From Isoetes taiwanensis (lineage: Eukaryota > Streptophyta > Lycopodiopsida > Isoetales > Isoetaceae), in assembly GCA_021234155.1 (NCBI GenBank), contig JAJEKV010000036.1, positions 124,791-188,790 on the forward strand: a stretch of DNA of 64,000 nucleotides. Direction: 5' to 3'. The position numbers and the translations under genes were made by a program. Shown here piece after piece: positions 1-10,915 of the stretch. Numbering within the stretch: position 1 is the first letter of the stretch; every line of letters starts with the position of its first letter. The notes beneath the pieces are model-generated. The model was given only the letters and a program-made list of their open reading frames with translations. It was not told where the DNA came from and ran no database searches.

Positions 1-244
1 TGATGCTGTGACTGTGATGGTCAAAAAGGAGTGTACCATATCCTCGGATGGAGTTAAAGGACAACTCTCTACAACAACAAGTCGTGAGTACTTCAAATAT
101 CTCAGAAGTTTTGGAAGAAGAAATGCTTGAACAAAGCACCATGGGATTCTACAAACTACCTCTAGCCATGTGGATCTCCGATGAATTGGTACCCTCTTAC
201 TCTTCTAACTCAAAGATCACACCCAGTGTCATCCGGGTTTGATG
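1..244. other. Left edge, no assigned feature
   Basis: This edge sequence precedes the first recognisable retrotransposon domain and is probably part of the same outer + strand element. A short open frame (48-242) has no motif I recognise. I see no LTR end, promoter or other signal here. Confidence 0.3.
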
Positions 245-600
245 GTGGAATATCCGCTACTAGGTGGCATCTTCTTCTCGCTTATAATCAAAGATTGTGC
301 TAACAGATTGCTTTCAAAGGCTGCGGATACATGTTGGTATAACTCCAATATGGTCGAAAGTATTGCAGCCCTTTTGGTCGGGCTTGCGGTGAAGCTATTA
401 TTTCATTAGGGATCGATCAAGTAACCATTTATGGTGACTCAACTAATATGCAAAGCAGTCAATGGTGAGCATCGCCAAGAACCAAGAAACGCTATCGCTA
501 AAAAGAGGGAAGCCTTGAGCTGGTTGGAGCAAATTTAACAAATGGAGTTTGAATTACATACCAAGGATGAAAAATTGTGAAGCAGATGCCCCATGCGTAT
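245..600 (+). pseudogene. RNase H-like domain of outer Ty3/gypsy element, broken
   Basis: The + strand, read across frameshifts, gives an RNase H pattern of the kind found as the additional RNase H of plant Tat-type gypsy elements. The sequence YNSNMVE stands where these proteins have TNN(M/V)AEY. It is followed by EAIISLGIDQVTIYGDST, which carries the conserved GDS aspartate, and near 545-590 by a FEF.YIPRMKN.EADAL-like stretch, the usual C-terminal (A)DAL motif. At least two frameshifts and in-frame stops rule out function. The domain lies upstream of the reverse transcriptase rather than downstream. It is probably part of the same element as the RT at 785-1700. What is seen is the motif series; the lineage is inferred. 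Confidence 0.6.
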
Positions 601-784
601 GTGTCGCTAGATTACTTCCGGTCAAGGAGCTATCAAAGAAGAAGAGTTGAACATGAAGAGATCGGGTGACAACTACATCCCATTCGTAATAGATGCTCGC
701 CAGAAGAGAAAGAGGTAAAAGAACTCGACTCATTACCAAGAATGATGATTAGAACTCGCTTCTAGGAGATATGTTTAAAACTCG

Positions 785-1700
785 AAGAAGCATCATTACA
801 AGAATTCTTTGAAGAATGGAAAGATGTATTTGCATGGGATTACACTGTGAGTTGCAGGTGTAAAGATCAGATATGCGGAATTTGAAAATAAAAGATGAAA
901 GAAGGAACCAAACCCGCCATGCAAAACCGAGAAAGATAAATAGATCCTTGCTAACTTTGATCAGAGAGGAATTATTAGTATTGCTAGCTGAAGCTATCAT
1001 CGAGATAACTAACCCCTCAATGGTTGTCATCATGCATAGTGCACTGCTTGAAAAAGAACAAACTATAATGCGATATGCATAGATTATAGAGACCTTAATA
1101 AGGCTACTATAAAAGACTCAAGTATCCACTTCCCTTTCTAGAAAAGGTGCTTCATGCAAATCACTGCAAAGAGATTTATTCATTTCTAGATGGATTTCGC
1201 TCTTTAACTCGGGATTAAAAATCAAGGTGCTGCATCAAGCTAAGACTCTCCTTCATAACCTCCCCTTGGGGAACCTTGCCATGTAGAAAAATGCCCTTTG
1301 GATTGGATGAATGCATCCTTACATTCCAAAGCGCTATGGATAAATCTTCAAAGCACATGCCTCTTGATAAATTTAGGGTGTTTCTTGATGACCTTTTGCT
1401 CTAGAACACTCACAGAGCAACACATGAAACTTCACTATGATTATGAGTCCGGGTGGCAGGAAAGTGGTGGCGCTTAAATCCAAAGAAGTGTATCTTTCTA
1501 TGTTAAAAGGTGAACTGCTAGGGACATACACCTGGCCTCGTGAGGGTAAGAAGCACTCAAGAGTAAAAGCCACCTAAAAACTCGAGGCAAGTAAAGAGCT
1601 TTTAAGGGACTACTAGTTTTTAAGAATCTATAAAAATTCCTAATTTCCTCACATATTATGGGTCCTATAAAGAAACTGGCTAAGAGTAGGCAAGTACGCT
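785..1700 (+). pseudogene. Reverse transcriptase of outer Ty3/gypsy element, broken
   Basis: This copies element RNA into cDNA when intact. The + strand shows the N-terminal EFFEEWKDVFAWDYT (801-845), then a palm region with IDYRDLNKATIKD (from about 1,077), YSFLDGF-like sequence (about 1,170), SPWGTLP and MPFGLDE..LTFQSAMDK (about 1,260-1,343). The FLDDL signature, equivalent to the catalytic (Y/F)xDD, follows at about 1,378. Sequence resembling GKLLGHIVS (about 1,510-1,550) and the RFIK-NF segment (about 1,620-1,660) complete the domain. Several frameshifts and stops make it a relic. Domain order and wording match plant Tat/Athila-side gypsy elements rather than chromoviruses. RNase H follows directly. 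Confidence 0.8.
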
Positions 1701-2483
1701 AAACATGAGAGCAAACATATGGAAGTAAATTGACACACTCAGAGTGCCAGTCAGCTTTGAGTTACTCATCACTGAATTTCAATCGTAAGCTTTAAAACCA
1801 ACCTGTGATCATAGTCTTCCTTTTAAAGCTTATATATAAGTATCACTAATTACCGCTGGCATTTACCAGCTGTGATCAAGCGGCATAACAGTCTTTACAA
1901 GCAAGATATGGTCGCATTACTTAAATGATATGCTAGATTGGAAAAGTGTCAGCAGAATAATGTGACTCCTACAAAGACTTGGACATATTGTCCAACATTA
2001 ATGAGGTAAAGGTGCTCATGCACCAAAAATTTCTTCCATTATTATTTAAAAGTCAGCAGCTTTCTCAAATTATGCAGTGGCCTCAAAATTCAAGATTATA
2101 ATCTTAGTGTCAAAAAAATGTAACAAACCATTAAGAGCCCTAGTGCGATTATCTTACGAGAGCTTTGAATTTGAGGATTTTGAAGGATTGCGGGTGACAT
2201 GAAACACCTCGAGATCTGAGACTCTACCAACCTTGTTTTGTCTAGCAAGATGAATGAGGATTGGCAATTTGACCTCATTGAATCTCGCTAATCGGAGTCA
2301 GCCTAAAACATGGATACTCGCTAAACTGTAAGATTTAGAGCCAAAGCCAAACATCTGGCGATGGTAGGAGATGTGTTGTGCAAGATTGATTATAATGGAG
2401 GCCGCTGAGATGTGTCACCGCATCCTCGGGTTTCCTGAGTCGATTGTGCTGCCGCGAAGGCATTTGTGGTGGGTGCATTTTTG
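1701..2483 (+). pseudogene. RNase H and start of integrase zinc finger, outer gypsy element, truncated by insertion
   Basis: This continues the outer element. Degenerate RNase H sequence (for example SKFKIIILVSKKCNKPLRAL at about 2,080-2,140, where gypsy elements have KVIVFTDHAALKYLL) is followed by the spacer leading to integrase. KHLAMVGDVLCKIDYNGG then LRCV (about 2,348-2,420) is the usual lead-in to the integrase HHCC finger. EGICGG is encoded at 2,456-2,473, where the family has H-EG-CGGH. The similarity stops at 2,483 and resumes at 15,312. Stops and frame changes are frequent. Confidence is high for the zinc-finger lead-in and moderate for RNase H. Confidence 0.6.
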
Positions 2484-4397
2484 TGATCGCCCCTACTCCG
2501 TGATACCTGCAATTTCACCGTGATACCAACCAGAGTTCATCCCCCATACCAGCCTGCGGCCAATACAAAAGTTCTCCATTACGATTAATCGCAACCGTAA
2601 CGGTTCCGGGGAAGAGTGGAAGGGTCATTGCACCCCGCCTCCCTCGTGGCCTACCTAGTCGCTGAAGCGAAAACATACATGTCGTTACATCAACATCATA
2701 TGACCATCACGGCTGGATGGTCCTCCTACATATCCGCAGATAGACAAAGATCACACATCACATAGGAATCCTAACACCGTGCCTCGCACTCAAAGGGATG
2801 ACTCGATGCTTTGGCCCCGTGAGTTCATTGCGCATGCACCAGCGTAATGGATTTTACCGGCATAAGAACATGGCCTAGGGTTGTCCACTCCATCCGGGCC
2901 TCCCCGTGCACACTTTGCGCAGTAGGCCTAAAAGTGTTGACCTCGACCAGAAATTCACGGACAGCGTGAGCTCCGTGGGCCATCCCCGGGTTGCATCTCC
3001 CGCAATTCATGGGGCGTGGATCAATTCCCTCCGCAGATTCCATGTCGACTCAAGGTGACTAGAGGTACAATTCACTCGTGACCGGACTTGAACTCAATGG
3101 AAGGTCATATTCACCACTTTCACGAAAGTGTTTCCAGCCCATGCCTTGCCCACACGCCAGCGGCGCTTCATTAGGACTCCTAGTCACAAGACCCCCTGCT
3201 ACCTTTTACACACCGTGAGGGGTCGCTCAAGAGTCGTAATTACGAACCTCCTTATAAGCCACCGGCCCCTTCACCCACAACCGTGTGGCTCTTGTGCACA
3301 GTCAACTACAGTTGTGCTAGAGAGGCTACTCTAGGAGCACTCTCCAACTATAAAGCTTTAGGTCTCTACCCCTTCCCAATACAAGGAGTCTACAGAGATA
3401 CATCATCCATATTATCACGTACAGTTGTAAAGAACAAGATCTAATCTATATCATAGAGTTAGGTTCTTTAGAAGTTAGAATCGCTATCTAGAGTTCTAGA
3501 GGGTCAGCGCATGGGCAACTAATAGCTAAACCCATCGTCCATTGCCGACGATCGACCATAATATCTGATCCTTGCCCGATCTGCCTGACGATCCTTATTA
3601 ACGATCTGAAATTCCACCGAACGAAATTTATGACCGGACCTTTGAATATCGAATCAAGACATAAAATCGACCGTTAATCGTCTGTTCGACTTTAGCCGTC
3701 CAGACGGAAATTCCCGACGACCCGACCCAGGACCAACCTGATGATCCTGGAATTAACTGACCATCCAATTTATTTAACAGATCGAACTTTATTGTCGACA
3801 ATTCGAATTTTGATCCCAATTTGAAACCTTTCGAGTTCAATCGCATTGAATCTGACCAATTTTGACCGACCGGATGGAGATCCTGGTGGACCATGATACT
3901 ACTTAACCTCGAACCCATTGGCGCTGGCGATAATCCTGCCCCGGAAGGAAACCCGGAGATCGATCCTCACTGACTTCAGGATGACTTTCGACTTTACCGA
4001 CTTCGCTTAATCATGGTCGAGCCGATCACTGAAACCGGATTGATTAACGGTCGAGATGAAAGGATGACGGGACGAGAAATTTAATAAGAACTGGTGACTG
4101 AAGATGAGCGAGAACTGGCTGAAACTTCCCAGATGAACCCGGATGGATTTGACCTTGTTTTGAGCGCAAAAAGCGGATACGCTTTGCCTGATGCCGCCGA
4201 CGAGCGCCGAGGATGGAGCGGAGGATGAGCCGACGGATTATTGCCTGACGCCTGAGGAAGCGCGACGCTGAGATTTCGACGGAGGCGGAGGAGAGTTTGA
4301 AAGCGAGGAGCTGGCGACCCGGGATGCTGATGCGCTGATGCTTGAGATGACGCGAGCTGGAGCCGGATGAGCCGAGCTTGATGATGCTGACGCGGCG
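2484..4397 (-). repeat. 3' LTR of nested chromovirus
   Basis: About 1 kb of this stretch (2,484-3,545) is a direct repeat of 13,442-14,680. Shared blocks include the CCACTCCATCCGGGC segment, AACTCAATGGAAGGTCATAT, GGTCGCTCAAGAGTCG, CACAACCGTGTG and CTAATAGCTAAAC. The remainder (3,545-4,397) is GC-richer and does not align clearly by eye with 14,680-15,311. It ends where the polypurine tract begins, which is where a - strand 3' LTR should start. A TATAAA lies on the + strand inside the conserved block (about 3,348) and argues for the opposite orientation. The primer-binding site and pol orientation outweigh it. Confidence 0.55.
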
Positions 4398-4703
4398 GAG
4401 TGGAAAAGGAGGAAGGAAAAGGAAAGGAAAGAGGTGGAGGAGTGCTTTCCCTTTCATCTTTTTCCTTTCCCCTTCCCTTTTCCCTTTCTCCCCTTTCTCC
4501 CTTCTTATGTTTTCCCCTTTTCCCTTTCATCGCTTTTTCCTTTTCCCTTCCCCTTTCTTCATTGCTTCCTTCCTTTTCCCTTTCTCTCATCGCTTTTTCT
4601 CTTTTCCCTTCCCCTTCCCCTCTTTCCCTTTTCCCCTCTTTTCCCTTTTCCCTTTTCCTCTTTCCTTTTCCTTCTTTTCCCCTTTTCCCTTTCATATTAG
4701 CTT
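4398..4703 (-). repeat. Polypurine tract of chromovirus (pyrimidine-rich on + strand)
   Basis: From 4,444 to 4,703 the + strand is almost pure C and T, with a recurring CCCTTTCATCGCTTTTTCC word. At 4,398-4,443 the strand bias reverses (GGAAAAGGAGGAAGG), so the tract has a small inverted switch at its inner end. On the - strand of the chromovirus the tract lies between the end of pol and the LTR, the place of a polypurine tract, but it is about twenty times longer than a normal one. Open frames rich in F, P, S and L here are compositional. Confidence 0.7.
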
Positions 4704-4854
4704 ATAGTCAAGATGAAATTTTTAGCTTGGAAGACACGCACACATCATCTCCACCTTACATTGGTCAATCAAATCCTCGACCAACCGGGATTTTAGGTGC
4801 GTCCATTACACAACATTATAATATAGATACAAGCATTAACCTACATTAACCGAC
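4704..4854 (-). repeat. Conserved 3' module next to chromovirus pol (copy 1 of 4)
   Basis: A ~150-bp sequence joins the pol end to the polypurine tract. On the + strand it carries AAATTTTTAG, CATCTCCACC, TTGGTCAATCAAATCCTCGA and GCGTCCATTACA. Related copies lie at 49,310-49,430 (-), 51,162-51,280 (-) and 54,715-54,850 (+), each bordering a long purine/pyrimidine tract in the same relative orientation. I see no coding capacity. Confidence 0.75.
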
Positions 4855-6165
4855 ATGTCTTCGGGCCGATTTCTTCGAGATGACCTTTGCCGCCCCATTG
4901 CTCCATGAACCGTGCACCGCTTTACTAACCCTTCTTAAGTACCCATCGCATGCCTTCCATCGTAAGTGTTTCCACTTCCACCAAATAATCGAGAATTCGG
5001 GATCTCCTCGCTTTCTTTGAAAGTTTTACCAAGAATTAATTGAACTATTTCACCGTTCTCATTATTTCCAACAGCTGATTTTAATCCAAGACTTCGTCTG
5101 GGTTTGTGTATGCCTCTTCAGCAAACTCAATGGAAGACCTTATGAATCTTAGGTGTACCGGCAAGTCTAGCCCTGTGAGGGCTTGATTTCCGCTCTAGTT
5201 TCTCGACTATTCCGAAGGTCCAAACTTCACCTTTGGAGCAAGCTCTTGCACCGTCGATCCCGAAGCCACCGCTTCACCTTTAATCTTTGAGCCAAACATC
5301 ATCTCCAACTCGAACTCTCTTAATCGCTCGGGATGTCACTACGATGCTCTTTTTGACGACTTCTGGCCGCCAGCGTGAGCCACTTAACTTCCTCTTACAG
5401 GCCGTGATATCGCCAACATCCGGCCGCGAACTTCCACTTTTGACACCTGGTTGTGCTAAGGTCCGAGTTAGGCAATCGATAGCCGTGAATTGATCATAAA
5501 CGGCGACATTTGATGATTCCCCGCTGGTGCTATTGTATGCAACCCACTCAAGTGAATAAATTCTTCCTACATACTTTGCTTATTCCGCATATAGTTTCGT
5601 AGGGCATGTCCCTTCTAAAACTCATATTCATCTGCCCTGCCATCCGTCTGGAGGGATGATATGCCGCGGTCATGGATAGCTTCACCGATCGTCGCGAAAG
5701 AGGTCTTGCCAAAAGGCGCCATGAACTTTGATCCCTCGCTTGAGATGACTTTGCATGCCATGAAGCCCGGCGATCTCTTCGCGGAAGAGCTTTGTCGGTG
5801 ATCCATGGTCAGATCCGCGGTTCCGCAGTACAAATGCCACCTTCGGCTAACTCATTTACCACTACCATTAAGGCATCCTTGCTCGCTGCTCTTTTGGGAG
5901 TCCTGATGAACTTATGCCGACACTCCTAATTTAGTTGGCACCGCTTAATGGTTTCCACGCCCCCGAATTGCCGTTCGCTTCGGTCACGTATAGCCGAGCA
6001 TTCCTTGATGTAGCGAAATATTTGTTTCTTTTCATTCCTCGCCAATAATAGCCGGGCCAAGACTTTGAAATATATGTTTTCATGAATCCCGCGATGGCTA
6101 CTATCACAAGCAGCGCGGTCGTGGGAGGATCAACTTCCTTACACCATGATTCTGCACGCATAACT
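4855..6165 (-). pseudogene. Integrase with chromodomain-like C-terminus, broken
   Basis: Integrase inserts cDNA into the host genome, and chromodomains of this group help target chromatin. On the - strand the zinc-finger region ends in GYYWRGMKR (about 6,030-6,060). The catalytic core gives ISSEGSKFMAPF (equivalent to SDRGPKFTS.FW) and LQTDGRADEYEF (5,617-5,650, equivalent to HPQTDGQTERVN). The C-terminal part gives VGDDVWLKD, FGIVEKLERK and IHKVFH (about 5,100-5,330), matching the GPF..IE...YRL.LP...IHNVFHVS region of chromoviruses. A W-K-W pattern near 4,930-5,010 resembles a decayed chromodomain. Multiple stops and frameshifts show it is dead. Confidence 0.75.
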
Positions 6166-7560
6166 TGTTCTTATGGTATAACAGTTGCCTCCTTCTTATA
6201 TAATGCTTGAAGGCCTCCCCGCTTCTTTATCCGTTCTAGCCCTCCTTAGAAGAAAGGCTTCTGCCTCCATATCTCCTTTTTGAAATCCACGCCCCGCTGG
6301 CAAGGGACTCTTCAATCCTTCTTTACCAAAGTCGCCGGAGAGCCGGGAAATTGCAATTGCAATGCACTCTAGTTGTCAGGTGCCTTGAAAGATCCGCCAC
6401 CACATTGAGCTTCCCCGGCTTGTAGACTATATCAAAGTCATATTCTTCGAGGGAACCTATCCATCTCCGCTTTCGCCTCGATTATGCGGCTATGGAATAC
6501 ATATTGGAGGCCTGATGGTTCCAGATCCAATTGAACTTCCTTCCCAAGAGAGCAATGCCTCCATATTCTTAATGCCTTCACAACCGCGAAGCAACTCCCC
6601 GGACATCGTAAGGCGGTAGCGTAAAGGCTCCCCGCTGCCGTTTCATCTTCCGAATCATATCGCCACTACACGCTTCTTTATACCGCTAATCGACTCGTAG
6701 CTATCTTACTCGTGATCCGCTGCTGCTTATCTTTTCCCGGGTCCGGGCAGGTTATTAAGACCGGGGCTGTTAAAGCTTCCTTCAATAATTCAAACCCTTT
6801 TGGGCTTTCTTGTGCCAATGTTCACCCAATCTTTTCACCTCGCCGTCCGTTAATCCGGGCTGTTATCTTAGCAAAGTTCTTCACTACTCAGAGTAACCGC
6901 TAGGCCGGTGGAAACCGACTTCATGCACACTTCGCCACCGCCACTGAATGACGGCCTCAACTTTGGCGGGTCCATGGAGATGCCTTCACCGGTGATCACA
7001 TGACCCTAGATATCTTTTCTCGCTAAATGGCACTTCACAACAGCGCATTAACCGTGCCTCTTCAACTCTCTTAGCACTCTTCTTCGCGTTGTACGCGTTT
7101 TCAAGGGATCCGCTTATACACCAAAATGCTCGCCAAAGAAAACAATCAAGCAAAGGTGTCCGTGAACTCCTCAAGATATCGCTCATGAGCCTCTATGAAC
7201 GCTATGGGCATTTGATAATGTAAAAGGCATTACCGCGAACTCATATAATGCCCATACCGCTCGCTACCATGGATATCTTCTTCCTTTATCCTGATCTCGA
7301 TGATATCCCCGACCTTTTAAAAGTCGATTTTGAGAAGATCTTTGCCCTTTGAGCCGACATCCATCAAGTCGCCCCATCTTTGGGAGCCAGATTTGTTCTT
7401 AATGGTACGTGCTTATTCAATCAGTTTGCGTCTATGACATTCTCAAAGATCCATCCTTCTCTTGACAAAAGAATGGGCGCCCAAACTACGACATTAATTA
7501 GGTCTAATGAAACCTTAGGTCGAAAGCAAAATTCGCGAATCGCTTCTTCAACTGCATAAC
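6166..7560 (-). pseudogene. Reverse transcriptase and RNase H of chromovirus, broken
   Basis: The - strand gives, from high to low coordinate, WAPILLSREGW (about 7,470, equivalent to WGAPVLFVKKKDG), then DGCRLKGQRSSQNRLLKGRG (about 7,300-7,380, equivalent to FDQLKGA..FSKIDLRSG). YEFAVMPFTLSNA lies at about 7,215-7,250. ITGEGISMDPPK (about 6,965-7,000) marks the palm/thumb border. EEYDFDIVYKPGKLNVVAD (about 6,391-6,465) is the end of RNase H. The (Y/F)xDD catalytic box is not readable, and coding continuity is lost many times. Identity of the family is clear from the ordered series of motifs. Confidence 0.85.
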
Positions 7561-8200
7561 CCCCGTTGTCATTCTATATGGGAGTATTTCGTTTGTTGGT
7601 TTTGTTCTGGTCTGAGTGCTATCTCGCGACTCGGGACTCTATAAGGAGGAGCCGCTGATCTCATCCTCGAAAGAGATCATGGAACTCAGCGATTAGCCGA
7701 GATACTGTTTCGGCCAAACTCGGCCGAAGCCGTTGTCTTCCTTTCGCCTTCCGATTCTACCACTAATTCCCTGCTTTGAAGATGGGCGCTACTTGCCTAC
7801 TCGATGCACTGAACAAATTAAGTAAGACATGCACCGTGATGATGGGAACAACTTCGCTACCGGCATCTCAATGATCTTGCTCGCCGCCAGTGGTCACCTT
7901 CCGCTTCCATACGATAATGGCTCTCATTGCCTGTAATGCATTCCAGTGATCAAGTCATATTTTCCAATGCCTACTACTTCGCCTCCCATCTCGATATTAA
8001 TCCCCAAGTCGATGTCGGTTAATTTTGCTCACCGGCTTTATCAGCACTTCACTTTGCTAAAACAACGGTCTCTCGCTTTGACTTTAGCGGCTTCAACTTC
8101 AACATCCGAATCCATTCCGATGCAAAGCTATGGCTACTTCCCCCGAAATCTTATCAAGACTATGAAATCGACTTCTTAGCTTTTAGCCTTCCCTACCGTG
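7561..8200 (-). pseudogene. Aspartic protease region of chromovirus, broken
   Basis: On the - strand DFGGSSHSFASEWIRMLKL (about 8,090-8,160) corresponds to the DSGA(S/T)HSFIS...V..L active-site segment of gypsy proteases. The catalytic aspartate is kept, while the following serine is read as F. The KAGEQN.PT..WGLI segment and CMSYLICSVHR (about 7,810-7,840, equivalent to C.GYLAHVVD) follow, then a linker to RT with the PE(F/D) stretch eroded. The protein would process gag-pol. Stops and frame changes make it non-functional. Confidence 0.65.
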
Positions 8201-8389
8201 GAAATTACCTTATAATCGCTCTCAGCTTTGCTCTCAGATCTATTGGCGCATGGCGACACTCACCCCCTCAATAATATAGCGTCAGCGGGCCTCTTCGCCG
8301 TCAGTCCGGACATGTGGCTTCCAATCTTCCAACTCCTTAGAGCCGCGACTCATGACGAGGGGCAAATATATCGTCCTATGGTCTTCTAC

Positions 8390-8540
8390 TGAAGCACTGG
8401 GCTACATACCGCTTATGCACTCCTGCCTCTTTTCCTTTGGGCATTGCTTGTAAAAAGGATTGCAGACCGCTGGTAGTTTGACCTTTCCCCGCTATCCCGA
8501 AGCGACACCCGCTTCTCCCCGCCGCTCGTTCCTACCCATA
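8390..8540 (-). pseudogene. Possible gag CCHC knuckle remnant
   Basis: On the - strand the sequence VCNPFYKQCPKEKRQECISGM follows a basic stretch, in the position where gypsy gag ends with a CCHC zinc knuckle before the protease. Only part of the cysteine spacing can be read, and the histidine is not clear. Position, between gag-like sequence and protease, is the main support. Confidence 0.35.
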
Positions 8541-10915
8541 TATTGTGGTTCTAGCTGACTGGATCGTCATTTCGCTATAGCTTCCTCGTCAGCCTTTGCC
8601 TTTCTCCGAAGCATCGCTGCTTGTTCTATTCGGTGGTCCTCGGACTCCCTCGCAAGCTTATAGCCTTGATTCTCGCTTCCTCGAGCATCAGTCTCTAGGG
8701 TTTATTGCTCAAGCTTATGGATCTCCTTTATTCAGCCCTCAATATAGCTTTCATCGTGATGCTTCTCCCAACTTCTATTACGTACCTAGCCCCGCGAATT
8801 CTCTCAGATATTTCTCTCAACTCCATTTATTGCCTTGTCGCAACCCAGAAAACCGGCCGCGACGCGCCTGACTTATGTTCCCTTTTGGAACGTAATGGCG
8901 CTTTGAAGGCTTTAGTAAACTTTCTTCAAACCATAAGCATCCCCGCTACTGCGGTGCCTTTGCATTCCCTTCCACCAACCGAAATGCCCTTTCAAGTTGG
9001 TCATGTAACTCGCTTTGTCCTTATCCTTTCATGCCATAAGCATTTCCGTGATTTCCGCCATTTCGTCGCCCATGCCTCTCGCTCTAAGCCCGACTGCTCC
9101 CCGAATCGCTCCGGGCCGCCTTCCATACATTGCCCAAAGGCGGAATCTACTTTCTTTCCTCGGGTAGCTCCGAGGCTCCCCGTATCTCTTTTGTCAGCTC
9201 CGGGTGTTCCTCCCCGCTTCCTTCAATTCCTCGAGTCAGCTTCTTCCTCTTTCCCTCGTGAGTCGGAAGTCCGAACCGAATCCTTGAGTCTAAGATCTTC
9301 GACCGATCTCCTTCTTGTCTTCTTCTTTGTCCCTTCCTTCCTCCGGAAAGCCGATGCTTGCGTAACCGAGCATTGCCTAATCAACCTACTCCCGCTTGCA
9401 CCCGGACAGCACGCCTTTATCCGCTCCGTGATCCGCCAACCTTATCCCAGCTATCTCCCCGCCTGGGTCATGGGTTCCTATCTTCAAATAGGTTCCTTTG
9501 TCGCGTGTGGTCCGGGCTGGTTTGTTTTAAGGTCTCGCAGCTTGTCGCTCCCTCGCTACTTTAGCCCTCTAGTCGTGATCCACAAGTGATTAATGGCTAT
9601 ATGGTTATTAGTCTTGTTCTCTTGCATTTCGTTTATGTTTGTTGCATAAACACCAAGTTCCCCGATGATGCTTTGGTCAGCGCAGCCTCCTTGGATGGTT
9701 TCACCTCGTGCGTCTTATCCCGCTGTCGGATGTAAGGGCCGCAATACCGCTAGTCTCCCCTCGACGTTTGGCGGGGATGGCGGTCGAAGAGGTCCAAAGC
9801 ATTGCCCTCTTGACTAAGACAAGATAGTCGACATTTGTCGCTATTCGAAAGCATGCCACCGCCGGCCTCGAGAGGCAATCAAAGATAAACACCTTTTCTC
9901 GGGCCTGATCGGTAACTTAAGTGCGGAATTACCGCTTATTCTCCCATCCATCGCCAGCGGTAAGTAGTACCCGAGCGACTCATTGTGTGTCGCCGGGCCC
10001 GCTTTGTTTGGCCTCCACCAGGTCACCAAATGTGACCAGCCGACTCTACTTCGCTGAGCTCCCCAGAATTTCAATTGTGCTACGAGCCTCCCTTTGAGGT
10101 CGATTCCTTCTCCTTTGGCAAGGGTGATATTGAGGACCCGCATTAGGATACCTCGGTCTCTCCCACGGATCCCCATCTCATTTTGGAGGGCGAGGAACTC
10201 CTCCTCGCTAAGGTACCCCGGGCCATTCCATCAATTGCCCTAAGGCCGGGCCAGGCCCCGATGCTCCGGAGGTCGCCTCGCGGTGGTGGCTCTGGACTCT
10301 CACTTGAGCGGGAGGGCAACCGATGCTCCCCGGACGCATGAAGTCGCCCAGTCGGCTCCGCTTTGTACCGGTGGAGTAGTTCGTCTAACTCCGAGCCCTC
10401 TCCCTACATTCTGGGGAGGTTCTGACACGCCGGTGAGTAGATACTTCCTCTCCGCCGAGGATGGACAGGGCCAGGCCTGTGATGCCCAGCCTCCCGCTGG
10501 GGGGAGCAACCCCGGCGGCCCCGCCACCGGGCTCGGCCGGGCTGATCAGCTCCTCGCCTCCTTTGGCGCCGCTTCGTCCGAAGCTCGAAATTGCAGGGTC
10601 CTTCTGGCCGTCCGGGACTCTTCTTCTTCATCCTCTTTGGTTTTTGTTCTTGTTGATATCGCAAGCATTTTGCCCTTCCTTCTCGGCTTCAAATTTATGG
10701 GGTCTACCTCCCCATCGAGGGATAGAGGTTGCCCCATCTGCCGTGGGATAAGAAGATACATGGTAATGAAGTACTTGGTCCCATATCGCCGTGACCATGT
10801 AGTCGGGTAGCCTTTGGCGCCTTTGTTGGTCAAGCATTTGGCGATGTTGGGGACATCGCCTAAGGCCGTCAAGGGATGGGCGGAACGCAACATTCTATGT
10901 ATAAAGAACAAGGGA
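8541..10915 (-). pseudogene. Gag-like region of chromovirus, no intact frame
   Basis: The region lies upstream of the protease on the - strand, where gag belongs, and is GC-richer than its surroundings. The longest - strand frame (10,546-10,911, 121 codons) is basic and ends in RRKGKMLAISTRTKTKEDEE. Another (9,841-10,176) contains WSHLVTWWRP. Neither carries a capsid motif I can name. Overlapping + strand frames, including a 294-codon one at 8,705-9,589, look like antisense shadows: they begin and end without family motifs and are rich in S, P and L, as expected opposite K/R/E-rich coding sequence. Assignment to gag rests on position. Confidence 0.4.

Noticed and set aside
2484-4397. LTR pair in + orientation
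   Set aside because: A + strand TATA-like word suggested it, but no primer-binding site follows 3,545 on the + strand, whereas the - strand has a primer-binding site, pol order and a polypurine tract in the right places.
8705-9589. 294-codon + strand frame as a gene
   Set aside because: It lies antisense to the gag side of a - strand retrotransposon, has no motif, and its S/P/L-rich composition is expected opposite basic coding sequence.
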